DNA of 54,274 bases, taken from positions 1-54,274 of the forward strand of contig RFFX01000022.1 in NCBI GenBank assembly GCA_003696765.1, given 5' to 3'. Below the pieces are notes generated by a model. It saw nothing but the letters and a program-made list of their open reading frames with translations. It searched no databases and had not been told where the DNA came from. Origin of the DNA: Zetaproteobacteria bacterium. GTDB lineage: Bacteria; Pseudomonadota; Zetaproteobacteria; Mariprofundales; J009. Below are positions 1-7,525 of this stretch, piece by piece. Each line of letters opens with the position of its first letter. Position 1 is the first letter of the stretch. Both the position numbers and the translations under genes were made by a program.

Positions 1-28
1 CCCCACCCCCACCCGCCCGGCCGCTCAT
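1..28 (-). CDS. ftsI: Start of the next dcw gene, probably ftsI (PBP3), cut by the window edge
   Basis: An ATG on the minus strand at 28-26 overlaps the ftsL stop codon in an ATGA arrangement. Only nine codons are visible, beginning M-S-G-R-A-G-G, so the protein cannot be identified from its own sequence. The call rests on gene order: mraZ-rsmH-ftsL is almost always followed by ftsI, the septal peptidoglycan transpeptidase. The Gly/Arg-rich start is unremarkable for the cytoplasmic tail of that membrane protein. Confidence 0.5.
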
Positions 29-291
29 CGGCCGATCACCCGGTCGGGAGCGGGCGGCACCATGCCGAGCCGGTCGCGGGCGATCACCCGCAACCGCTCC
101 GGACGGATCAGCGTCGTCCGCTCCAGCCGGAGCTGGTGCACCCGGTAGCGCAGCTCGGAGAGCTCCCCCATCCGCAGGCGCGACTGGCGGGCGAGGTCGT
201 AGCGGGCGTGCGACACCCAGACCCGAACGCCGGCGAGCAGGGCGACCATCAGGCCGGCGACGACGAGGGCGGCACGCTCACGCCCCATCAT
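25..291 (-). CDS. ftsL: Cell division protein FtsL
   Basis: This 88-residue bitopic membrane protein matches FtsL in size and layout. It has a very short cytoplasmic N-terminus, one hydrophobic segment at about residues 8-24, then a charged leucine-containing segment typical of the periplasmic coiled coil that pairs with FtsB and recruits FtsW/FtsI. The C-terminal part reads RLRVIARDRLGM, resembling the FtsL/DivIC signature ERIEELARKKLGM. Tandem ATGs at 291 and 288 give two equivalent starts, both inside the last codons of rsmH (overlap about 14 bp). FtsL proteins diverge strongly, so position directly after rsmH carries much of the weight. Confidence 0.78.
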   Translation of the reverse strand: MMGRERAALVVAGLMVALLAGVRVWVSHARYDLARQSRLRMGELSELRYRVHQLRLERTTLIRPERLRVIARDRLGMVPPAPDRVIGR

Positions 292-1228
292 CCACCCGGA
301 CGGCGATGCGCAGCCGCGCGGAGCGGGCACGCGGGTTGGCCGCCACCTCCTCCGCCGAAGGGCGCAGCGGCTTCTTCCGCCGCCAGCGCATGTCGGGCTG
401 CCGGCCGCAGACGCACCGGGGCAGTTGCGGCGGGCAGATGCAGGGGTGGACGTGGGCCTCGATGCGGTCACGCACGATGCGGTCCTCACCGGAGTGGAAG
501 GCGATCGCCGCCACCACCCCGCCGGGGGCGAGGCGGGCGATCGCCCCCTCCAGCCCCTGCTCCAGCCGGCGGTATTCGTCGTTGACCCAGATGCGCAGCG
601 CCTGAAAGGTGCGGGTGGCGGGATGGCGGCGCGCTCCGTGGCGCGCCCGAGCCGGCAGGGCGGCGACCACCTCCCGGGCCAGCGCCCGGGTGGAGCCCAG
701 CCTTCCTGCGTCGCGCGCCTCGATGATGCGGCGGGCGATCCGCCCGGCGTAGCGCTCCTCGCCGTACCGGCGGATGATTCCGGCCAGCTCGTGCCGCGAC
801 ACCTTGCCCAGCCGGGCTGCCAGCGAGGCCCCCTCGCCGGGATTCATGCGCATCTCGAGCGGCCCGTCACGCTCGAAGGAGAAGCCCCGTTCGGGGCGGT
901 CGAGCTGGGGCGAGGAGAGGCCGAGATCGAAACCGACGCCATCGACCCGATCGATGCCAAGCCGGTCGAGCACCTGCGGCAGATCGGCGAAGTCGGCGTG
1001 GACGATGCAAAAGCGGGGATCTGTGGCCTGCAACGCCCGCCCCGCCTCCACCGCCTCCGGATCGCAATCGAGCGCCACCAGCCGCCCGGCCGGTGCCAGC
1101 GCGGCGAGCAGCCGCCGGCTGTGGCCGCCCCGACCGAAGGTGGCGTCCACCACCGTCCCGGCGGGGCGATGGGCGAGGGCGGCGACGAAGGGCTCGGCGA
1201 GGACGGGGATGTGGCCGGCATCAGCCAA
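278..1228 (-). CDS. rsmH: 16S rRNA (cytosine1402-N4)-methyltransferase RsmH (MraW)
   Basis: This is a 316-residue SAM-dependent methyltransferase that makes N4-methyl-C1402 in the decoding centre of 16S rRNA. The N-terminus HIPVLAEPFVAAL and the SAM-binding motif VVDATFGRGGHSRRLL (about residues 26-41) are diagnostic. The catalytic region contains FDLGLSSPQLD, and the C-terminal part has the family segments TRTFQALRIWVNDE and IAFHSGEDRIVRD. Length is normal. The ATG at 1228 overlaps the end of mraZ by 8 bp and the gene runs into ftsL, the standard dcw order, so translation is probably coupled. Confidence 0.97.
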   Translation of the reverse strand: MADAGHIPVLAEPFVAALAHRPAGTVVDATFGRGGHSRRLLAALAPAGRLVALDCDPEAVEAGRALQATDPRFCIVHADFADLPQVLDRLGIDRVDGVGFDLGLSSPQLDRPERGFSFERDGPLEMRMNPGEGASLAARLGKVSRHELAGIIRRYGEERYAGRIARRIIEARDAGRLGSTRALAREVVAALPARARHGARRHPATRTFQALRIWVNDEYRRLEQGLEGAIARLAPGGVVAAIAFHSGEDRIVRDRIEAHVHPCICPPQLPRCVCGRQPDMRWRRKKPLRPSAEEVAANPRARSARLRIAVRVDDGA

Positions 1229-1664
1229 CGGAGAGAGGAGGAGCCGGCGCGCGCAGGATCTCCAGATCGCGCTGCAGCTTCTCGGCGCGGCGCGCCTCGT
1301 CCCACAACTGGAAGTGGGTCAGCCCGCCGCTGAAGACCACCTTCTTGCGCAACTGGGCGTAGGCACGCAGCGACTGGGCGATCGGGATCCGCCCCTGCCG
1401 GTCGGGGGTGCAGGTGACCGCGGCGCTGATCATGAAGCTCTGCAGGGCGCGCGCCCACGGATCGTTGAAGGGGCGGCGGCGCACCTCGGCCAACACGGTG
1501 CGCTCCCACTCACGCGGCGGATAGAGCGAGATGCAGCCGTCGTAGTCGCGGGTGACCACCAGCCGTAGGTCGTCGTAACCACGGCGCAGCGCCTCGCGAT
1601 AGGGCGCAGGGATGCTCACCCGCCCCTTGTCGTCCAGGGAAACGTTGTACTCACCCTCGAACAT
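1221..1664 (-). CDS. mraZ: Transcriptional regulator MraZ
   Basis: This 147-residue protein contains two SpoVT/AbrB-like MraZ repeats. It opens with MFEGEYNVSLDDKGRVSIPA, the family signature, and the second repeat shows DRQGRIPIAQSLR near residue 85. MraZ binds its own promoter and represses the dcw operon. The reading frame stays open further upstream, but the ATG at 1664 was chosen because MraZ proteins begin with this M-F-x-G-E-Y sequence and a GGAG-like ribosome site lies about 14 nt before it. It is the first gene of the dcw operon, with two MraZ-box-like repeats about 50 bp upstream. Confidence 0.96.
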   Translation of the reverse strand: MFEGEYNVSLDDKGRVSIPAPYREALRRGYDDLRLVVTRDYDGCISLYPPREWERTVLAEVRRRPFNDPWARALQSFMISAAVTCTPDRQGRIPIAQSLRAYAQLRKKVVFSGGLTHFQLWDEARRAEKLQRDLEILRAPAPPLSVG

Positions 1665-1712
1665 CCCGCTGCCGCCACGCTCCAACTTGCCGGTATCGCG
1701 GGGAGGCCGCCT

Positions 1713-1737
1713 CCCCACATTTTCCCACGAACCGCCA
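1713..1737 (-). promoter_or_regulatory. MraZ-box direct repeats upstream of mraZ
   Basis: Read on the minus strand, two TGGGN boxes lie exactly 10 bp apart: TGGGA (1727-1723) and TGGGG (1717-1713), inside GTGGGAAAAT followed by GTGGGGAGGC. A third, degenerate unit (TTGGCGGTTC) precedes them in the same 10-bp phase. This matches the known MraZ operator, repeated TGGGN motifs separated by 5 nt between promoter and start codon, and implies autorepression of the dcw operon. Confidence 0.65.
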
Positions 1738-1765
1738 AGAGTCGCCAGCAGGAAGGGCGTGTCAA
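1737..1765 (-). promoter_or_regulatory. Candidate sigma-70 promoter for mraZ
   Basis: A perfect TTGACA lies on the minus strand at 1765-1760, just upstream of the MraZ boxes. At 17-bp spacing the matching -10 (ACTCTT) is poor, so the call depends on the -35 and on the location. A second AT-rich patch at about 1855-1890 could also carry promoter activity. Confidence 0.35.
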
Positions 1766-1978
1766 CCCCCCGACCCCCACCATATCCCCCGCCAGACGGC
1801 GATCCTGCGGGCGGAACGATGGCAGCGCCAGCGTGGCGTCACCAGCGCGGGAGGATGTTTATTCCATATTTTCCTTGATGTTACACCGACAGTGCATACG
1901 GGCGTAGCTTGGGCGGAACACGACGGCGACCGCGGTGGGGAATGGTGGGGAGTTTTGCCACAACAGGCGGGTGCCTGC
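1766..1978. other. Intergenic region between the HD-GYP gene end and the dcw promoter
   Basis: No credible gene is seen here. The stretch at 1855-1890 is conspicuously AT-rich for this genome (TTTATTCCATATTTTCC core) and may hold promoter elements reading toward mraZ. No clear terminator hairpin with a T-run follows the HD-GYP gene. Confidence 0.5.
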
Positions 1979-3157
1979 TTACACCCGCGGCGGCTTCCCC
2001 TGGTAGTGGCGCTGCACGCGGACGATCTCATCGAGCCGGTTGAGGAAGGCGTCGACCACCGCCGGATCGAAGTGGCTGCCGCTCTCCGCCTTGATCAGCC
2101 CGACCGCATCCTCCACCGGCCACGCCTTCTTGTAGGCACGCTCGTTGACCAGCGCGTCGAACACATCGGCCACCGCCACGATGCGCGCCTCCAACGGAAT
2201 CTCCGCCCCGGCCAGGCCGTTGGGATAGCCGCCGCCGTCCCACCGCTCGTGGTGACAGCCGGCGATGCGGGCGGAGACCCGCAGCAGCTCCGCCTCGCTG
2301 CCGTCGAGGATGGCGCTACCCATCGCAGCGTGGCTCTGCATGGTCTTCCACTCCTCGGCGTTGAGCTTGCCCGGCTTGTTGAGGATGGCGTCCGGCACCC
2401 CGATCTTCCCCAGGTCGTGCATGGCCGAGGCGTGGAAGATGGCGTGCTGCTCCTCCTCCGAGCAGCCCATCTCCTCGGCGATGATGCGCGAGGTGTGGCG
2501 GATGCGCTGCACATGGGCGTAGGTGTCGTCGTCCTTGTACTCGGAGGCGATGCCCAGACGGAAGATGGTCTCGAGATAGGCATCCTCCAGCGCGCGTTCC
2601 ATCTTCATGTTGACGATGCAGGAGGCGCAGAGCACCGCGAAGTGGCGCACCAGCCCCATCGACCAGTGCTCCGGATCGATCAGGCAGTGGTTGATCAGCT
2701 CCATCACCCCGATCACCCCCTCGTTGGGGTGGTGCAGCGGCACCGCCAGGATGTTGTCGGTGCGGAAGCCACTCTTCCGGTCGATGGCGGCATAGAAGCG
2801 GTAGGGGCGATCCTCGGGGATGGCGTGGACGTCGGGGATCAGCAGCGGCTCCCCGCGGAGGGCGACGTAGCCGGCGATGCTCTCCTCGGAGCGGGGAATG
2901 GTATGCGGATCGTCACGGTCGAGGGTGATGAACTGCGTGATGTCGATCTCGTCGTTCTGGCAGGCGAGAAAGGCGAGCGCATCCCCCTCCACCAGGTAGA
3001 GGCTGCCGGCGCGGGCGCCGGTGATCTGCCGGGCGAAGGTGAGCACCCGATCGAGCATGCCGCCGAGATCGCGCTCCAGCTCCAGTCGGGCGGCCGCATC
3101 GAGCATGAAGTGGAGCACCCCCGGCGAAGGGGCATCCTGTTCGAACAGGGTATGCAT
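1979..3157 (-). CDS. GAF-HD-GYP protein, probable cyclic-di-GMP phosphodiesterase
   Basis: This 392-residue cytoplasmic protein has a GAF-like sensory region at about residues 25-185 and an HD-GYP domain in the C-terminal half. The metal and active-site signatures are intact: MHDLGKIGVPDAILNKPG (H247-D248) and HHERWDGGGYPNGL (302-315, containing the GYP). HD-GYP enzymes hydrolyse c-di-GMP, so a motility/attachment role is plausible near a pilus cluster, but the ligand of the GAF domain is unknown. The ATG at 3157 overlaps the dapF stop (TGATG), placing it last in the leuC-queF-dapF string. The frame is open upstream but has no domain there. Confidence 0.9.
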   Translation of the reverse strand: MHTLFEQDAPSPGVLHFMLDAAARLELERDLGGMLDRVLTFARQITGARAGSLYLVEGDALAFLACQNDEIDITQFITLDRDDPHTIPRSEESIAGYVALRGEPLLIPDVHAIPEDRPYRFYAAIDRKSGFRTDNILAVPLHHPNEGVIGVMELINHCLIDPEHWSMGLVRHFAVLCASCIVNMKMERALEDAYLETIFRLGIASEYKDDDTYAHVQRIRHTSRIIAEEMGCSEEEQHAIFHASAMHDLGKIGVPDAILNKPGKLNAEEWKTMQSHAAMGSAILDGSEAELLRVSARIAGCHHERWDGGGYPNGLAGAEIPLEARIVAVADVFDALVNERAYKKAWPVEDAVGLIKAESGSHFDPAVVDAFLNRLDEIVRVQRHYQGKPPRV

Positions 3158-3927
3158 CACTCCATGCTCCGAGCGCCGCACGTCCCGTGCACGGAGCGTG
3201 TGGGTGACACCGAGCGATCCAGGCTGTCGACGGAGAGCACGCCATGGAAGACCTCGACGACCGGACCGCGCAGACGCAACGCCTCCGGCGTGCCGGACAC
3301 CTCGACCGCCCCCCCCGGCATCACCACGCGCAGCGGCGCCGCCCGTCCGGTGCGCGCCCACCAGGCGACCGCCGCCGCACAGGCACCCGTCCCGCAGGCG
3401 GGCGTGCGCCCGGCGCCGCGCTCCACCACCTCGATCCAGAGGCTCCCCTCGCCCGAACCGGTGATCATCTCGCAGTTCCACGCTGGATCGAACTGCGCTG
3501 CCGCATCGAAACAGACCCGATGCCGATTGCCGAGATCGACATCGCAGTGGTGGGCGTCGCAATCGAGCAGGCGGGCGTCCCCCATCTCCGCCGTCACCGC
3601 CTCCCCATCACGCCACGCCTCGATCGTCCGATCGGCCAGGGCGATGCGCACCCGCGCACGCCCATCGACGCGCATCAGCCAGTCGGCGGCGCAGCGGGCG
3701 CCGTTGCCGCAGTTCCCCGCCTCGCTGCCGTCGCGGTTGAAGATGCGCATCGCCGCGTCGGCCCGTGGGTGGGCGGCAAGCAGCAGCAGCTGATCGCACC
3801 CCACCCCCCAACGGCGGTCGCAGCAGCGGCGGACCTGCTCCGCGCCGAACTCCGGCAGCGACTGCCCGCGCCCGTCGATGATCACGAAATCATTGCCCTG
3901 GGCCACCATCTTGCGAAAGGCGATCAC
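3157..3927 (-). CDS. dapF: Diaminopimelate epimerase DapF
   Basis: This 256-residue enzyme converts LL- to meso-diaminopimelate for lysine and peptidoglycan synthesis. Both catalytic cysteine motifs are present: GNCGNGARC (C73) and ACGTGAC (C178). The N-terminal [15 protein letters not shown] and [15 protein letters not shown] segments are also typical. It is somewhat shorter than the usual 270-280 residues, mainly between residues 120 and 160, where the common GNPH motif reads GNRH. The start is GTG at 3927, sharing bases with the queF stop (GTGA). Confidence 0.95.
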   Translation of the reverse strand: MIAFRKMVAQGNDFVIIDGRGQSLPEFGAEQVRRCCDRRWGVGCDQLLLLAAHPRADAAMRIFNRDGSEAGNCGNGARCAADWLMRVDGRARVRIALADRTIEAWRDGEAVTAEMGDARLLDCDAHHCDVDLGNRHRVCFDAAAQFDPAWNCEMITGSGEGSLWIEVVERGAGRTPACGTGACAAAVAWWARTGRAAPLRVVMPGGAVEVSGTPEALRLRGPVVEVFHGVLSVDSLDRSVSPTRSVHGTCGARSME

Positions 3928-4295
3928 GCCCGGTCGTGCTCCACCACCACCGTGGTGCGGATCCCGCCGCGGACGTTGAAGATCGCCTCCACCCGCAGAT
4001 AGCGCGGCGCCAGCAGCGCGATCAGGTCATCGGCGATGCGGTTGGTCACCTCTTCGTGGAAATGGCCCTCGTCGCGAAAGCTCCAGTAGTAGAGCTTGAG
4101 CGACTTCAGCTCGACGCAGCGCGCATCGGGTACGTAGTCGAGCCGGATCTCGGCGAAGTCGGGCTGACCGGTCTTGGGGCAGAGGCAGGTGAACTCCGGC
4201 GTATCGATGCGGATGTGGTAGTCGCGCTCCGGCTTGGGGTTGGCAAACCACTCGAGCTCGCGGCGCGGAGCGCTCCCTCCATCCGGCGCGGCCAT
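3924..4295 (-). CDS. queF: NADPH-dependent 7-cyano-7-deazaguanine reductase QueF
   Basis: This is a 123-residue type I (short, unimodular) QueF, which reduces preQ0 to preQ1 in queuosine biosynthesis. Diagnostic motifs are [11 protein letters not shown] (catalytic Cys39, Asp46) and the QueF signature [16 protein letters not shown] (62-77), followed by HFHEEVTN. The ATG at 4295 overlaps the leuC stop (TGATG) and the 3' end overlaps dapF, so it is translated from the same mRNA. No other queuosine genes are in the window. Confidence 0.96.
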   Translation of the reverse strand: MAAPDGGSAPRRELEWFANPKPERDYHIRIDTPEFTCLCPKTGQPDFAEIRLDYVPDARCVELKSLKLYYWSFRDEGHFHEEVTNRIADDLIALLAPRYLRVEAIFNVRGGIRTTVVVEHDRA

Positions 4296-5704
4296 CACCG
4301 CGCCTCCAGCGTGCGCAGGTCGACGAAACGGCCGAAGATCGCCGCGGCCGCAGCCATCGCCGGGCTGACCAGATGGGTGCGGCCGCCCCGCCCCTGCCGT
4401 CCCTCGAAGTTGCGGTTGCTGGTCGCCGCACAGTGCTCGCCGGGCAGCAACCGGTCGTCGTTCATCGCCAGACACATCGAGCAGCCCGGCTCGCGCCATT
4501 CGAATCCAGCCTCGATCAACACCCGATCGAGCCCCTCGGCCTCGGCCTGCGCCTTGACCAACCCCGAGCCGGGGACGACCAGCGCCTGTTTGATCCCCGG
4601 CGCCACACGCCGGCCGCGGGCGACGGCCGCCGCCGCCCGGATATCCTCGATGCGCCCGTTGGTACAGGAGCCGATGAAGACCCGATCCAGCGGGATGTCG
4701 GCCACCGCCATCCCCTCGCGCAGCCCCATGTACTCCAACGCACGGCGCCACCCTTCACGCTGGACCGTATCGCGTGCCTCATCGAGCCGGGGCAGACGTC
4801 CGTCGACCGGCGCCACCATCTCCGGGCTGGTGCCCCAGGTCACCTGCGGGGCGATCCGGTCGGCCTCAATCTCCACCTCGCGGTCGAAACGGGCGCCGTC
4901 GTCGCTCTGCAGCCGCCGCCACCAGTCGCAGGCCTGCTCCCACAACGCCCCACGCGGGGCGTAGGGGCGGCCGGCGACGTAGTCGAGGGTGGTCTCGTCC
5001 ACCGCCACCATGCCGCAGCGCGCGCCGGCCTCGATGGCCATATTGCACAGCGTCATCCGACCCTCCATGGAGAGGGCGCGCACCGCCGGGCCTGCGAACT
5101 CGACGGCGTGGCCGGTGCCGCCGGCGGTGCCGATGCGGCCGATGATGTAGAGGGCCAGATCCTTGGCGCCCACCCCGCGCCCCAGCCGGCCGTGGACGGT
5201 GATGCGCATCTGCTTCGGCTTGCGCTGCAGCAGCGTCTGGGTGGCCAGCACATGCTCCACCTCGCTGGTACCGATCCCCATGGCCAGCGCCCCCAGCGCG
5301 CCGTGGGTCGAGGTGTGGGAGTCGCCGCAGACCACGGTCATGCCGGGCAGAGAGAGCCCCTGTTCCGGGCCGATCACATGGACGATCCCCTGCCGCCGGT
5401 CCTCCAGCGCGAACTCGAGGATGCCGAACTCGGCACAGTTGGCGTCAAGCGCCTCCACCTGGGCGCGGGAGACCGCATCGTGGATCCCCCCGGCGCGGTC
5501 GCGCGTCGGCACGTTGTGGTCGGGCGTGGCCACCACCGACTGCGCGCGCCAGGGCCGTCGCCCGGCCAGCCGCAGCCCCTCGAAGGCCTGCGGGCTGGTC
5601 ACCTCGTGCACCAGATGGCGGTCGATGTAGAGCAGCACCGAGCCGTCGTCGTTCCGCCGCACCACGTGGGCGTTCCACACCTTGTCGAACAGTGTCTCCG
5701 TCAC
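4295..5704 (-). CDS. leuC: 3-isopropylmalate dehydratase large subunit LeuC
   Basis: This 469-residue aconitase-family protein isomerises 2- to 3-isopropylmalate in leucine synthesis. The three [4Fe-4S] ligands are visible: C347 in [12 protein letters not shown], and C408 and C411 in [13 protein letters not shown]-terminal [12 protein letters not shown] and [13 protein letters not shown] match the family, and length is normal. The start is GTG at 5704 with GGGAGG a few bases upstream. Oddly, the small subunit leuD does not follow; queF does. LeuD must be encoded elsewhere. Confidence 0.97.
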   Translation of the reverse strand: MTETLFDKVWNAHVVRRNDDGSVLLYIDRHLVHEVTSPQAFEGLRLAGRRPWRAQSVVATPDHNVPTRDRAGGIHDAVSRAQVEALDANCAEFGILEFALEDRRQGIVHVIGPEQGLSLPGMTVVCGDSHTSTHGALGALAMGIGTSEVEHVLATQTLLQRKPKQMRITVHGRLGRGVGAKDLALYIIGRIGTAGGTGHAVEFAGPAVRALSMEGRMTLCNMAIEAGARCGMVAVDETTLDYVAGRPYAPRGALWEQACDWWRRLQSDDGARFDREVEIEADRIAPQVTWGTSPEMVAPVDGRLPRLDEARDTVQREGWRRALEYMGLREGMAVADIPLDRVFIGSCTNGRIEDIRAAAAVARGRRVAPGIKQALVVPGSGLVKAQAEAEGLDRVLIEAGFEWREPGCSMCLAMNDDRLLPGEHCAATSNRNFEGRQGRGGRTHLVSPAMAAAAAIFGRFVDLRTLEAR

Positions 5705-5824
5705 GGAACCTCCCGCAAGATCCGCAGTCGGCCCGACACCCTAGCATCCCGCCGCGGCGAGGGAACCACCAAGCACCTCATCCGTTTGGCGCCCACCCCC
5801 CGACCCGGTAGCGTTGCGCGCCCC

Positions 5825-6955
5825 ATGGCCGAGGCCCGTTACAAAACCGACGACCTGCGCATCCGCGCCGTACGCGAGCTGATGGCCCCACACACCCTCC
5901 ACTCCCTGCTGCCGATCAGCGACCGTGCAGCGGAGACGGTCTGGACCACCCGCCGCCAGATCCACGAGATCCTGCACAACCGCGACGACCGGCTGCTGGT
6001 GGTCACCGGCCCCTGTTCGATCCACGACCCGGAATCGGCGATCGAGTATGGCCAGCGTCTGCTGCCGCTGCGCAGGCGGTTGGACGATGCGCTGCTCATC
6101 GTCATGCGCGTCTACTTCGAGAAGCCGCGCACCACCGTCGGCTGGAAGGGGCTGATCAACGACCCCGGGCTCGACGAGAGCTTCGAGATCAACCGCGGAA
6201 TCCGGCTGGCGCGCAAGCTGCTGCTCGACCTCAACGAGCTGGGGGTACCCGCCGGCACCGAGTTCCTCGATCTGATCACCCCGCAGTACTTCGCCGATCT
6301 GGTCAGCTGGGGGGCGATCGGCGCCCGCACCACCGAGAGCCAGGGCCACCGCGAGCTGGCCAGCGGCCTCTCCTGCCCGGTCGGCTTCAAGAACGGCACC
6401 GACGGAGGGCTGAAGGTGGCCATCGACGCCATCGCCGCCGCCGCCCATCCCCACCACTTCCTCTCCCTGACCAAGGCGGGGCAGTCGGCCATCTTCTCCA
6501 CCAGCGGCAACGAGGACTGCCACATCATCCTGCGCGGCGGCAAGACCCCCAACTTCGACCATGCCAGCGTGCGCGAAGCGTGCAACGCCCTCGACCACGC
6601 CGGCATCACCAGCCCGCTGATGATCGACTTCTCCCACGGCAACAGCGGCAAGAAGCCGGAGCGGCAGATCGACGTCTGCCACAACGTCGCCGGCCAGATC
6701 GCCGAGGGGAACCGGCGCATCGGCGGGGTGATGATCGAAAGCCACCTCCACTTCGGCCGGCAGGATGTCCTCCCCGGGGTGCCGCTGAAATACGGCGTCA
6801 GCATCACCGACGCCTGCCTCGATTGGGCGCGGACCGAGCCGCTGCTCCACCAACTGGCCGAGGCGGTGCGCACCCGCCGTGCCCTGTTGTCGCAAGGCCG
6901 CCCGGAGCGCCCCGTGGGAAGGAATTCCCCCGAAGGGGGGAACCATTGCGCGTGA
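5825..6955 (+). CDS. aroG: 3-deoxy-7-phosphoheptulonate (DAHP) synthase, class I
   Basis: This 376-residue enzyme condenses PEP and erythrose-4-phosphate, the first step of aromatic amino acid synthesis. Family motifs include LLVVTGPCSIHDPESAIEY, MRVYFEKPRTTVGWKGLIND, ARTTESQGHRELASGLS, and DFSHGNSGKKPERQ near the C-terminal barrel strands. The ATG at 5825 fits the AroF/G/H N-terminus (KTDDLRI...). The tail is about 20 residues longer than in typical AroG, and the extra codons contain a CCCCC-GAA-GGGGG hairpin (about 6926-6938). The 120-bp gap to divergent leuC has no obvious operator. Which feedback class (Phe, Tyr or Trp) cannot be told; the symbol stands for the family. Confidence 0.95.
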   Translation: MAEARYKTDDLRIRAVRELMAPHTLHSLLPISDRAAETVWTTRRQIHEILHNRDDRLLVVTGPCSIHDPESAIEYGQRLLPLRRRLDDALLIVMRVYFEKPRTTVGWKGLINDPGLDESFEINRGIRLARKLLLDLNELGVPAGTEFLDLITPQYFADLVSWGAIGARTTESQGHRELASGLSCPVGFKNGTDGGLKVAIDAIAAAAHPHHFLSLTKAGQSAIFSTSGNEDCHIILRGGKTPNFDHASVREACNALDHAGITSPLMIDFSHGNSGKKPERQIDVCHNVAGQIAEGNRRIGGVMIESHLHFGRQDVLPGVPLKYGVSITDACLDWARTEPLLHQLAEAVRTRRALLSQGRPERPVGRNSPEGGNHCA

Positions 6956-7038
6956 CACCCCCCTGCCCGCCCGGTATCCTCCCCCCCTCGGCGGGTATCC
7001 TGCCGCAGACCATCGACCAAAGAGGAGGACCATACCGC

Positions 7039-7446
7039 ATGAAGAGAACCTTGATCATCTCCGCCGCGGCCGCGCTCGTGGCCGGCGCCGTGGCCGCCGC
7101 CCCGACCGCCGCCGACGCCGCCGCCTGGGCCAAGTGCAAGGCGTGCCACAACTTCGCGCCGAAGAAGAAGGTCGGCCCGGGTCTGGGCAAGGGCGACGGC
7201 ATCCCCGGCGTCTTCGGACGCAAGGCGGGCACCTTCCCCGGCTTCAAGTACAAGTTCACCAAGTACATCAAGGGTGAGCCCTGGGTGTGGGACGAGGCCC
7301 ACCTGCGTAAGTGGATGTGCAACTCCAAGAAGGCGATCAAGGAGTTCACCGGCGACCCGAAGGCCAAGACCAAGATGCCTCCACAGAAGGTTTGCGACCC
7401 GGCCAAGCAGGACGAGGTCATCGCCAAGCTGAAGTCCGTCTCCTGA
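7039..7446 (+). CDS. Periplasmic class I c-type cytochrome
   Basis: This 135-residue protein has a Sec signal peptide (MKRTLIISAAAALVAGAVAA, cleavage near residue 28) and one haem site, CKACH (C33, C36, H37). The probable axial methionine is M113 in TKMPPQ. The pattern KVGPGL...GR.AG...GF resembles cytochrome c2/c550-type electron carriers, small soluble shuttles between inner-membrane complexes or outer-membrane oxidases and terminal oxidases. Two extra cysteines (C94, C119) flank the Met loop and could form a disulfide. It is monocistronic: a strong AGAGGAGG ribosome site lies before the ATG and a perfect terminator follows, suggesting high expression. The redox partner is not identifiable. 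Confidence 0.9.
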   Translation: MKRTLIISAAAALVAGAVAAAPTAADAAAWAKCKACHNFAPKKKVGPGLGKGDGIPGVFGRKAGTFPGFKYKFTKYIKGEPWVWDEAHLRKWMCNSKKAIKEFTGDPKAKTKMPPQKVCDPAKQDEVIAKLKSVS

Positions 7447-7472
7447 TCTTGCGTCCATCGGGGATGCGTCGA

Positions 7473-7500
7473 GGGGTGCCCGCCCGGGCACCCCTTTTCG
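7473..7500 (+). terminator. Rho-independent terminator after the cytochrome c gene
   Basis: A perfect 10-bp GC-rich stem (GGGGTGCCCG / CGGGCACCCC) with a minimal loop is followed by TTTTCGTT. It begins 27 bp after the stop codon and separates the cytochrome gene from gpmI. Confidence 0.92.
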
Positions 7501-7525
7501 TTGCTCCTCCTCCCTTCCGCTGCAG

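Noticed and set aside
3157-3927. dapF as a frameshifted or truncated gene because it is about 20 residues short
   Set aside because: Both catalytic cysteine motifs are intact, the frame is continuous and both ends fit tightly with neighbours. It is better read as a compact variant.
4373-5824. An N-terminal extension of the DAHP synthase frame back across leuC (860 codons in total)
   Set aside because: The extra part is antisense to leuC and not protein-like. The ATG at 5825 matches the family N-terminus.
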